A stretch of DNA of 9,160 nt from JAJNNC01 sp038232695 (GTDB lineage Bacteria > Bacteroidota > Bacteroidia > Cytophagales > Cyclobacteriaceae), in NCBI GenBank assembly GCA_038232695.1, contig JBBSNI010000221.1, forward strand, positions 1-9,160, written 5' to 3'. The notes under the pieces are model-generated. The model worked only from the letters and a program-made list of their open reading frames with translations, was not told the DNA's origin and made no database searches. Below, piece by piece: positions 1 through 5,027 of this stretch. Made by a program: the position numbers and the translations under genes. The number at the start of each line of letters is the position of its first letter. The stretch's first letter is position 1.

Positions 1-283
1 TATACACATATAGCATATCTGCTTCTATAACTTTACTGTAGCTTTGCATTTCTGATCTCTTTTTTCTCTTTGAACGTAAATCTAAAACTTACAAATCAAA
101 CACTTATTTTTATCTTGTTACTAAACCCTGCCTCTTTTGATTTATCAGACACAGCCTATATAAAATCGGCAGATTCTTTTCCCATACGAATAGCAGCATG
201 AAGCCTTATGGCATTGTCTAATACCTTTACTGCTTGAGATTTTCAGGATCAATAGGAAGGAATGTTGGTGCAAATGTTGGTAC
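1..283. other. AT-rich flank beside the tRNA gene, no intact gene
   Basis: No intact coding region is visible. The base composition is clearly more AT-rich than the genes to the right. The region holds broken coding-like stretches (see 96-242) and a 12-bp tandem duplication (unit TGTTGGTRCAAA) at 263-286. It lies on the 3' side of the tRNA-Arg gene, which is where tRNA-targeting integrative elements usually insert. An old, decayed integration scar is a reasonable inference, but no integrase gene or paired attachment site can be seen here. Confidence 0.5.
96..242 (-). pseudogene. possible decayed coding remnant
   Basis: Read on the minus strand, this stretch translates into protein-like sequence (SQAVKVLDNAIRLHAAIRMG, then GKESADFI). 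A TAG stop at 156-158 interrupts it, and the same frame resumes for 19 codons (AVSDKSKEAGFS and so on) to a TGA at 96-98. Just upstream, another frame reads LPIDPENLKQ before its own stop, so a frameshift would join the pieces. The family is not recognised. It could be a relic of an element inserted next to the tRNA, or chance open frame in AT-rich DNA. A protein search with the joined pieces would settle this. Confidence 0.25.
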
Positions 284-286
284 AAA
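263..286. repeat. 12-bp tandem duplication
   Basis: Two adjacent copies of TGTTGGTRCAAA differ at one base. In the plus-strand frame ending at the TGA at 309-311 they encode the repeat NVGANVGTN followed by KKATHEK. This short frame opens only after a stop at 219-221. It ends inside the loop of the tRNA terminator. It may be the tail of a lost gene that ran toward the tRNA. Confidence 0.45.
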
Positions 287-323
287 TAAAAAAGCCACTC
301 ACGAAAAATGATCGTAAGTGACT
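284..323 (-). terminator. rho-independent terminator of the tRNA-Arg gene
   Basis: On the minus strand, bases 323-312 pair with 304-293 in a 12-bp stem with two G-U wobbles around a 7-base loop. A T-rich run follows (TTTTTTATTT, complement of 293-284). It begins 11 bases beyond the 3' end of the tRNA, so it is the natural end of that transcript. Confidence 0.8.
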
Positions 324-334
324 GATAATGAGGG

Positions 335-408
335 TGATCCCGACAGGATTCGAACCTGTAACCTACTGCTTAGAAGGCAGTTGCTCTATCCGGTTGAGCT
401 ACGGGACC
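335..408 (-). tRNA. tRNA-Arg (anticodon UCU)
   Basis: The minus strand folds into a complete cloverleaf of 74 bases. The acceptor stem is GGTCCCG with CGGGATC (one G-U), the D stem is GCTC/GAGC, and the anticodon stem is ACTGC/GCAGT with loop CTTCTAA. The T arm is ACAGG-TTCGAAT-CCTGT and the discriminator base is A. The anticodon TCT decodes AGA arginine codons. The bases after the discriminator are CCC, so CCA is not encoded and must be added enzymatically. A terminator follows at 284-323. Confidence 0.97.
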
Positions 409-429
409 AATAAAACCAGAGTCTTTGCA

Positions 430-466
430 TTTACTCTGCTCCCCTTGCGTTACGGGACCAGTAAAA
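430..466 (-). pseudogene. degenerate copy of the 5' part of tRNA-Arg
   Basis: On the minus strand this stretch begins TTTTACTGGTCCCGTA, compared with TTTTATTGGTCCCGTA at the real tRNA start. It stays loosely similar through the D arm with a one-base indel, then similarity ends before the anticodon arm. It therefore covers the leader and roughly the first third of the tRNA, and cannot form a cloverleaf. It lies about 50 bases upstream of the functional gene. A decayed second tRNA-Arg from a tandem pair, or a partial duplication, would both explain it. Confidence 0.55.
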
Positions 467-538
467 TGCGGTTTCGGGCGCTATCCTAAAAATCAAGGTG
501 CAAATCTATGGATTATACGATAAAAAAACCAGCACTGC

Positions 539-1285
539 TTAAAGATTCACTACTGCTTTGGCGTCCGGGCAAAGGGGCAGCGGGTTGGCACCATACCAGC
601 TTCCTTCGGTGGCGACCGGCACAAAGCGGGCAAACAGGTCTTCTTTGAACCAACGGTGCTTTCGCGCCATCTGTATAGCTTTCTGGTGAAACTTGCTTTG
701 GTAAGCAAAGCGGTACATGCTCTGCTGGTCTTTCCAGATACTAAAAGTAGCCTGCTGAAAGAAAGGCCATTCGCCTACACCCAAGGCCAGCAGGCAGCCT
801 TCGTGGTGATGAAACTGCCGGTTGATACGGATCGCCTGCCGCCAGAAAGGTTTGACGCGGCTAAGCTGTATGGTAGCCCGCGTGAGCACTGCCACCGGCA
901 TGTTGTCTGTTGGTGTTGCCACCGAAGGCATGAAAGGCTGCTGCCCCGACCAGTAGCCGTGGGACTGGTAGGTTTTCAGGTATACCGTCCAGTGTTCGCG
1001 GCTGTGGTTTACAAAGCGGCGAAACACAGGCGACTGTTGAAAAAAGTGTTGCGCGGCTTCCCGGCTTTCCCAGACGGCAATGATACCGTAAGCCGACAGG
1101 TTAGGTCTGTAGTGAAACCCCTGACCGGTGCCCAGCAGCTTAAAAAACTGTAAGCCCGCCCACCCTTGCATGGCTTTGGACGAACGCCGCATCTGGGAAA
1201 GCGCCCATAGCTTATTGGCCAGACCGCTATAACGAAAACAGGTGAAAGTAACGACAGTAGGCAGCCTATTCTCCGATGTATTCAT
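539..1285 (-). CDS. spheroidene monooxygenase-like protein (CrtA family)
   Basis: This 248-residue protein has conserved blocks characteristic of the CrtA family: FRYSGLANKLWALSQM near the start, GLQFFKLLGTGQGF and AYGIIAVWES (about 45-75), VAVLTRATI (about 130-140), GVGEWPFFQQATFSIW (about 170-185), and a C-terminal WFKEDLFARF followed by EGSWYGANPL. The best-studied member converts spheroidene to spheroidenone by oxygenating the C2 position of acyclic carotenoids. Homologues also occur in non-phototrophs, where the substrate is often untested. Length is about normal. The ATG at 1285 is used because the conserved N-terminal block begins a few residues later. No carotenoid synthesis genes (phytoene synthase, desaturase) are in the window, so the gene stands alone. 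The MFS gene is divergently oriented. The family call is firm; the substrate is inference. Confidence 0.85.
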   Translation of the reverse strand: MNTSENRLPTVVTFTCFRYSGLANKLWALSQMRRSSKAMQGWAGLQFFKLLGTGQGFHYRPNLSAYGIIAVWESREAAQHFFQQSPVFRRFVNHSREHWTVYLKTYQSHGYWSGQQPFMPSVATPTDNMPVAVLTRATIQLSRVKPFWRQAIRINRQFHHHEGCLLALGVGEWPFFQQATFSIWKDQQSMYRFAYQSKFHQKAIQMARKHRWFKEDLFARFVPVATEGSWYGANPLPLCPDAKAVVNL

Positions 1286-1683
1286 TAAAGTTTAAAAAAT
1301 CTGTGTACGCCTCTTAAATACCTGCAAACCGGCAAAATGTTTGAATAAAACATAAAGACGCGCTGACCGGTATGTCTGCTGCCCCCGGCTCCGGTTCAGG
1401 GTAGACAGATGTAGCAGGAACAGTGGTATTGCAAGAAAAAGGTGCAAAAATCCGCAGCAAAACAAAAAATCTATCTGTCAGGACTGTCCTTTAAGGTGTA
1501 GACTATTTGTATTTTCCCTGGTTTGATCAGCTTTTCTGCGCTGCTGCCACAGCTGGTTTTGTACCGGCAAGCTTTAGCAATATCTCTCTGGCAGAAAACA
1601 GTACATGGCAGCCGTCCTTTTGCTTTTTCCCTTACACTTTAATGAGGCAATCTGTTAGTTTGTTGCTTTACACATACCACAAA
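1286..1683. promoter_or_regulatory. divergent intergenic region with operator-like palindromes
   Basis: This 398-base gap separates the minus-strand CrtA-like gene from the plus-strand transporter, so it should hold promoters for both. Two short perfect inverted repeats are visible: ATGTTT-GAATA-AAACAT at 1337-1353 and AGGAC-T-GTCCT at 1480-1490. Either could be a repressor site or chance. No convincing TTTG/TAnnTTTG promoter pair with correct spacing was found on either strand. The frame upstream of the transporter is open from a TTG at 1507, but its translation does not look like part of the transporter. Confidence 0.35.
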
Positions 1684-3159
1684 ATGAATATGCAGTCTAC
1701 ACGCACTGAAACACAGCAGGGGTCGGCCCGGGACCTGGAACTTGTGATCAAAGAAGGATTGGTCACACAAGCGATGGCGGTACTGACCGGCGGTACTTTT
1801 CTGGTGGCTTATGCGCTCAAACTGGGTGCTACAGACTTCCAGATAGGGCTGATGGCAGCCATTCCGCTGCTGGCTAATGTATTACAAATAGCTTCTATCT
1901 ACCTGGTACCCCGCGTAGGCAGCCGCAAAAAGGTGGTGGTTGTCTGCTCAGCCATCGGGCGGTCTGTCTACCTGCCGGTGGCCTTGCTGCCTTTTGTAGG
2001 GCTGGAAAAAAATGGCATCTGGGTGATCCTGGTGGCTTTGTGCCTGCAACACGGCATGGGGGCTATCTCCAATGGGGGCTGGAACTCCTGGATGCGCGAC
2101 CTGATCCCCTCGCAGCAGTTGGGTGCGTTCTTTTCCCGCCGGTTACGCCTGAGCCATATCGTGGCTGTTACGCTGAGCCTGGGTTGTGCTTTTGGCGTAC
2201 ACCAGGTCGTGACACAGTATGCCGACTATGAGGTGTACAGCTACGCGCTGCTGTTCCTGGGCGGCGCCGTCCTGGGGCTTATTAGTGTGCGTATGCTTGC
2301 CCGCACGCCCGAACCTCCTGTCACCTTCCCCAGAAGCAACTGGCTGCGGATGATCCGGAAACCTTTCAGACACCAAAACTTCAGAAACCTGATGTTGTAC
2401 ACGGCTTCCTGGAACTTTGCCATCAACCTTTCCGTGCCTTTCGCTACCGTGTACATGCTCAAAACCCTGGAGATCAGCCTGCCGGTCGTCATCGGGCTGA
2501 CCACGCTCACGCAGGTAGCCAATATACTGTTTTTTAAATACTGGGGACGCTATGCAGACCGTTATGGCAACAAGGCAGTACTCCGGCTATGTGTGCCCCT
2601 CTATTTGTGTTGTCTGCTGGCATGGATATATACGGGCCTGCCCGGTTCTTACTCCCTGACGCTGCCTTTGCTGGTGGTGATCCATTTTGTCAGCGGTATT
2701 GCTACGGCAGGTACGGGACTGGCTTCCAGCAGCATAGGGCTCAAACTGGCGCCTAAGAAAGATTCGGTGGCTTACCTGTCGTTGCTGAGCTTTACCAATG
2801 CAATTGCCGCCGGGCTGGCCCCTTTGCTGACCGGCAGCCTGGCTTTCTACTTTGCCGACAAACACATGGGCTGGTCATTGGGCAGCGGTGCTTCGGAGGT
2901 TTTCCTGGTCCACGTACAGCACTGGGATTTCTTCTTCCTGTTTTCCTTTCTTTTCGGCTGGATCGCCATGTACCGGCTAAGCCGTATCAAAGAAAGGGGA
3001 AGCCTGATGATAGAAACAGCGGATGAGTTGCGGAAGGTCTTCCTGATCTCACTGCCCATCATGCGGCTTTTGTCTACTCCCCGCTTGCAGACCTGGTATA
3101 AGTTCCGGGAAAAAAAGATGGCAAGGGCTGTAGAGAACAATGCGCTGGAAACGATCTGA
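1684..3159 (+). CDS. MFS transporter (12-TM type)
   Basis: The product is 491 residues from the ATG at 1684 and strongly hydrophobic, with about a dozen predicted spans. The loop after the second span (PRVGSRKKVVVV) and its counterpart in the second half (GRYADRYGNKAVL) are MFS motif-A sequences, one per half of the pseudo-symmetric fold. Between them, GGWNSWMRDLIPSQQLGAFFSRR resembles the WxxWxxDLxP-type motif seen in many uncharacterised bacterial MFS proteins. The frame stays open upstream to a TTG at 1507 (59 more codons). That extension is not transporter-like and ATG 1684 directly precedes a hydrophilic N-terminus (MNMQSTRTETQQ), so 1684 is preferred. The substrate cannot be deduced. 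Adjacency to the CrtA-like gene is divergent and does not imply carotenoid export. Codons are GC-rich compared with the ends of the window. Confidence 0.88.
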   Translation: MNMQSTRTETQQGSARDLELVIKEGLVTQAMAVLTGGTFLVAYALKLGATDFQIGLMAAIPLLANVLQIASIYLVPRVGSRKKVVVVCSAIGRSVYLPVALLPFVGLEKNGIWVILVALCLQHGMGAISNGGWNSWMRDLIPSQQLGAFFSRRLRLSHIVAVTLSLGCAFGVHQVVTQYADYEVYSYALLFLGGAVLGLISVRMLARTPEPPVTFPRSNWLRMIRKPFRHQNFRNLMLYTASWNFAINLSVPFATVYMLKTLEISLPVVIGLTTLTQVANILFFKYWGRYADRYGNKAVLRLCVPLYLCCLLAWIYTGLPGSYSLTLPLLVVIHFVSGIATAGTGLASSSIGLKLAPKKDSVAYLSLLSFTNAIAAGLAPLLTGSLAFYFADKHMGWSLGSGASEVFLVHVQHWDFFFLFSFLFGWIAMYRLSRIKERGSLMIETADELRKVFLISLPIMRLLSTPRLQTWYKFREKKMARAVENNALETI

Positions 3160-3186
3160 CTTTTTCATATAAAAAAATTTTCTTAA

Positions 3187-3218
3187 CCATAACAGTTTGT
3201 AGTCAACAAGTGTTATGG
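3187..3218. repeat. 8-bp-arm inverted repeat between two genes
   Basis: CCATAACA at 3187-3194 is exactly complementary to TGTTATGG at 3211-3218, with 16 bases between. TTG/CAA inside can extend the fold. No T-tract follows directly, so it is not a typical terminator for the transporter. It lies 58 bases before the next start codon, where it could be an operator or a leader-RNA hairpin. Confidence 0.45.
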
Positions 3219-3275
3219 GTGATAGCAATTGCCGCTTTTGACCCGACTTTTTGTTATTGATCTAAAACGCCTCCT

Positions 3276-3575
3276 ATGTTAGCGATTTTTCTTGCTTTGT
3301 TACTGCATACGTCTCTACCGGTGGCCCCGGCTTCTTCCGAATCTTATACAGTTTCTGATAATCAAATGGCCGGTCAGCAAGACGGTTTGTACCATCTGGT
3401 ACAGGAAGAAACCTATCCGGAGTCTATAGAGCAGGGAGACGAAGACGCTTACAAGCCTTATGAAGGTTTCAATATTGTAGCGGTGCTGATGATCGCCCTG
3501 GCGCTAGCTGCCGTGGTGTTTGTAGTGATCAAAGTTTTTCAACGGATGAACAAAAGCAGAAGGGGAGACCGCTAA
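3276..3575 (+). CDS. small membrane-anchored protein of unknown function
   Basis: The 99-residue product has three visible parts. The N-terminus (MLAIFLALLLHTSLPVAPASS) is hydrophobic and resembles a signal peptide, though without the usual early basic residue. A polar, acidic middle (about 22-65, rich in E, D and Q) follows. A single membrane span (about 66-88, IVAVLMIALALAAVVFVVI) ends in a basic tail (KVFQRMNKSRRGDR), which suggests the middle faces the periplasm and the tail the cytoplasm. No family is recognised. It follows the transporter on the same strand after 116 bases that contain an inverted repeat, so co-transcription is possible but not evident. The protein-like organisation supports a real gene. 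Confidence 0.6.
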   Translation: MLAIFLALLLHTSLPVAPASSESYTVSDNQMAGQQDGLYHLVQEETYPESIEQGDEDAYKPYEGFNIVAVLMIALALAAVVFVVIKVFQRMNKSRRGDR

Positions 3576-3602
3576 GACACACTTTTTACCGGGAGACCGC
3601 TA
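3563..3602. repeat. 12-bp direct repeat at the end of the small membrane gene
   Basis: GGGAGACCGCTA occurs at 3563-3574, across the last codons and stop of the 99-residue gene, and again at 3591-3602. The copies are exact and 28 bases apart start to start. This could reflect a small duplication at the 3' end of the gene. Confidence 0.6.
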
Positions 3603-3671
3603 CGCCGGAAGCGGCTATTAAAAAAATCATATTCCTTCTTGTTTTCCTTTTCGCTATTTCTAATGAATAGC

Positions 3672-3704
3672 CTTGCTGTGCATCCCTATAAAGAGGTATT
3701 TTTG
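3672..3704 (+). promoter_or_regulatory. candidate Bacteroidetes-type promoter
   Basis: TATTTTTG at 3697-3704 is an exact match to the Bacteroidetes -7 consensus TAnnTTTG. CTTG at 3672-3675 matches the -33 consensus TTTG at three of four bases, and the 21-base spacing is within the usual range of about 19 to 21. No plus-strand protein gene follows for more than 1.3 kb, so the transcript would be noncoding. Promoter matches this short can arise by chance. Confidence 0.4.
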
Positions 3705-3789
3705 TTAATTAATGGGCTGTTTGCTTTTGGGAAAGGATACAATTGTGCACCTTAGTTTTCAGAAACAAACATCTATTTTTATATAAACA

Positions 3790-3817
3790 GGTTCCGATCT
3801 TTGGAATCATTTTTTAG
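3790..3817 (+). terminator. weak terminator-like hairpin
   Basis: GGTTCC (3790-3795) pairs with GGAATC (3803-3808) in a 6-bp stem with one G-U and a 7-base loop. ATTTTTTA follows. The stem is short, so it may be only part of a tandem terminator with the stronger hairpin at 3823. Confidence 0.35.
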
Positions 3818-3822
3818 ACTAC

Positions 3823-3880
3823 AATGGGTTTCCTTATTCCACGTAAGAGGGAGGATAGGGAAGCCCATTTTTCGTTTTTA
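3823..3880 (+). terminator. strong rho-independent terminator-like hairpin
   Basis: Bases 3823-3839 pair with 3853-3869 in a 17-bp stem with three G-U wobbles around a 13-base loop. TTTCGTTTTTA follows on the plus strand. On the minus strand no T-run follows the stem, so it acts in the plus direction. It is about 250 bases beyond the 99-residue gene, which is far for that gene's own terminator and favours a separate short transcript. Confidence 0.65.
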
Positions 3881-3936
3881 TGCGGATAGAAACAGGAAGC
3901 GTATCGCCTATTAAATATTCAACCGGCCAGCGGCCG

Positions 3937-3978
3937 CACTCAATATTCAACACTCAATATTCAACACTCAATATTCAA
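3937..3978. repeat. three perfect tandem copies of a 14-bp repeat
   Basis: CACTCAATATTCAA is repeated exactly at 3937-3950, 3951-3964 and 3965-3978 with no spacers. The third copy covers the stop codon and last residues of the PhzF-like gene. A related AATATTCAAC core occurs at about 3914-3923 and again beyond the gene's start at 4798-4807. A GC-rich hairpin (CGGCC-AGC-GGCCG, 3924-3936) adjoins the array. It resembles dispersed extragenic repeats of Bacteroidota genomes, though only this locus is visible. Confidence 0.85.
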
Positions 3979-4774
3979 GGTAAGTAAACTCTCCTTTAGC
4001 AAGGATGGTGAACATGCCACTGAGTTTGACCTGATCTTGCTGCAACTCGCAGATGAATTTGCCGCCGCGTTGGCTAAGCTGGTAGGCGACCATGCGGTCT
4101 TTTTGCAGCCGTTGTCCCCAGAAGGGCGCTAAGGCGGCATGAGAGGAGCCGGTGGCAGGGTCTTCCCGCTGCTGCACATGCGGCACCAGGGTGCGGCTCA
4201 CAAAATCCACCGTGTCGCCCGGCGCGGTTACGGCATAGCCGAAGGTTTCCATTGCTCTAAGCTTGGCATCATCCGGCTTCATATGCTTTAGCGCACGTTC
4301 ACTTTCTACCAGCACAATATGCTTGTTGGCAGTCGTGAAATAAGCTTTGACGGGGATGCCCAACCCGGCAGGCAACGCCCCGGGAATCGCGGCTTCCGCA
4401 ATCACAGGGATAGCCTGTAAGGTAATGGCGCAGGTGCGCTCACCCACCATTTCTCCCTGAAGCTCACCCTCTCGGTAGCGCAGCGTCATCGTGCCCTGTA
4501 TCTGCTGATAGGCAGAGAGAAACACCACAGCCGCCAGGGAGCCATGCCCGCACAGCCCGATCTCGGCATCCGGGGCAAACCAGCGCACATGGAAAGCATT
4601 TATGCGCGAAGAAGCCCACAGAAAAGTGGTCGCCGGTTGGTTAAAGTCCGTGGCAATCGCCTGCATGGCTTCGTCTGTCAGGGGCTGCTCCAGCCACAGC
4701 ACAGCCGCCGTATTGCCTTTAAAATGCAGCGAAGGCTCGTTGAAAACTTCGATAAGGAAAAAGGGTAGGGGCAT
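3968..4774 (-). CDS. PhzF-family protein lacking the catalytic glutamate
   Basis: The 268-residue protein has the hallmarks of the PhzF/YddE isomerase fold, two similar half-barrels: GNTAAV (20-25), RWFAPDAEIGLCGHGSLAA (64-82) and REDPATGSSHAA (203-214). PhzF isomerises trans-2,3-dihydro-3-hydroxyanthranilate in phenazine synthesis, but most bacterial homologues have unknown substrates. In PhzF the catalytic acid is the Glu of NLSE(S/T). Here the aligned segment is NQPATTFL, placing Ala48 there, while His77 and Asp205 of the other conserved motifs remain. The protein may have a different reaction or none. Length is normal for the family (about 260-300). The stop codon lies in a 14-bp repeat array. 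No phenazine genes are nearby. A possible 51-codon ORF lies 15 bases upstream on the same strand. Confidence 0.87.
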   Translation of the reverse strand: MPLPFFLIEVFNEPSLHFKGNTAAVLWLEQPLTDEAMQAIATDFNQPATTFLWASSRINAFHVRWFAPDAEIGLCGHGSLAAVVFLSAYQQIQGTMTLRYREGELQGEMVGERTCAITLQAIPVIAEAAIPGALPAGLGIPVKAYFTTANKHIVLVESERALKHMKPDDAKLRAMETFGYAVTAPGDTVDFVSRTLVPHVQQREDPATGSSHAALAPFWGQRLQKDRMVAYQLSQRGGKFICELQQDQVKLSGMFTILAKGEFTYLEY

Positions 4775-4789
4775 GGTGGATAAAGGCTG

Positions 4790-4945
4790 TTAACAGGAAT
4801 ATTCAACGGTTATGCAGAGACTTTTGTTGGTGGTTTCAGGATATAAAGTCTGTTGAAAGCTTTCTGGTGATCGTTTAAAATAAGCGGATAGTTTTCTGAT
4901 GATATTTTTGAACCGTTCTATGGTTTTGATGACTTTGTATTTCAT
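4790..4945 (-). CDS. possible 51-residue hypothetical protein
   Basis: A minus-strand frame runs from ATG at 4945 to TAA at 4790-4792. It starts MKYKVIKTIERFKNIIRKLS, a basic amphipathic-looking helix, continues AYFKRSPESFQQ, and ends CITVEYSC. It ends 15 bases before the PhzF-like start, so the two could share a transcript. No family is recognised and no ribosome binding site is visible, although that is normal in Bacteroidota. Its 3' end overlaps an AATATTCAAC motif. It could equally be leader sequence of the PhzF-like gene. Confidence 0.3.
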   Translation of the reverse strand: MKYKVIKTIERFKNIIRKLSAYFKRSPESFQQTLYPETTNKSLCITVEYSC

Positions 4946-4955
4946 GTTATTTTAA
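4925..4955 (+). promoter_or_regulatory. weak candidate promoter for the Uma2-family gene
   Basis: TTTG at 4925-4928 and TATTTTAA at 4948-4955 are 19 bases apart. This is correct spacing for a Bacteroidetes promoter, but the -7 element matches TAnnTTTG only partly. It would give a leader of roughly 65 bases before the ATG at 5028. Confidence 0.25.
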
Positions 4956-5027
4956 GGAAGGAAATGAGGAATTTTTTATAGCTTTAACCTTCCCTATGAT
5001 TTGATTGTGAGTACAAATCCATGCGTT

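Larger units (their letters stand above)
3711..3880 (+). ncRNA. candidate orphan small RNA
   Basis: This is a proposed transcript of about 110 to 170 bases between a candidate promoter (3672-3704) and hairpins with T-tracts (3790-3817 and 3823-3880). It sits in a 392-base gap between convergent genes and contains no plausible protein. Its predicted 5' end, AATGGGCT (3711-3718), is perfectly complementary to AGCCCATT (3862-3869) in the last hairpin. The RNA could therefore close end-to-end, as 6S-type RNAs do, or fold the local terminator stem instead. No RNA family is recognised. The alternative is that these hairpins simply terminate read-through from the 99-residue gene. Confidence 0.3.

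Noticed and set aside
519..538. Terminator after the CrtA-like gene
   Set aside because: A T-run exists on the minus strand (GGTTTTTTTAT), but the preceding possible stem is only about 3 bp.
656..1153. 165-codon plus-strand open frame
   Set aside because: It lies antisense inside the CrtA-like gene, whose translation matches a known family. This frame's translation shows no recognisable domain.
1507..1683. 59-codon N-terminal extension of the transporter from a TTG start
   Set aside because: The extension is not transporter-like, uses a rare start, and ATG 1684 gives a normal MFS N-terminus.
3594..3616. Hairpin after the 99-residue gene as its terminator
   Set aside because: The stem is short (5 bp plus a bulged extension) and is followed by an A-run, not a T-run, on the plus strand.
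3937..3978. CRISPR-like array
   Set aside because: The 14-bp copies are directly adjacent with no spacers, and no cas genes are present. It is a simple tandem repeat.
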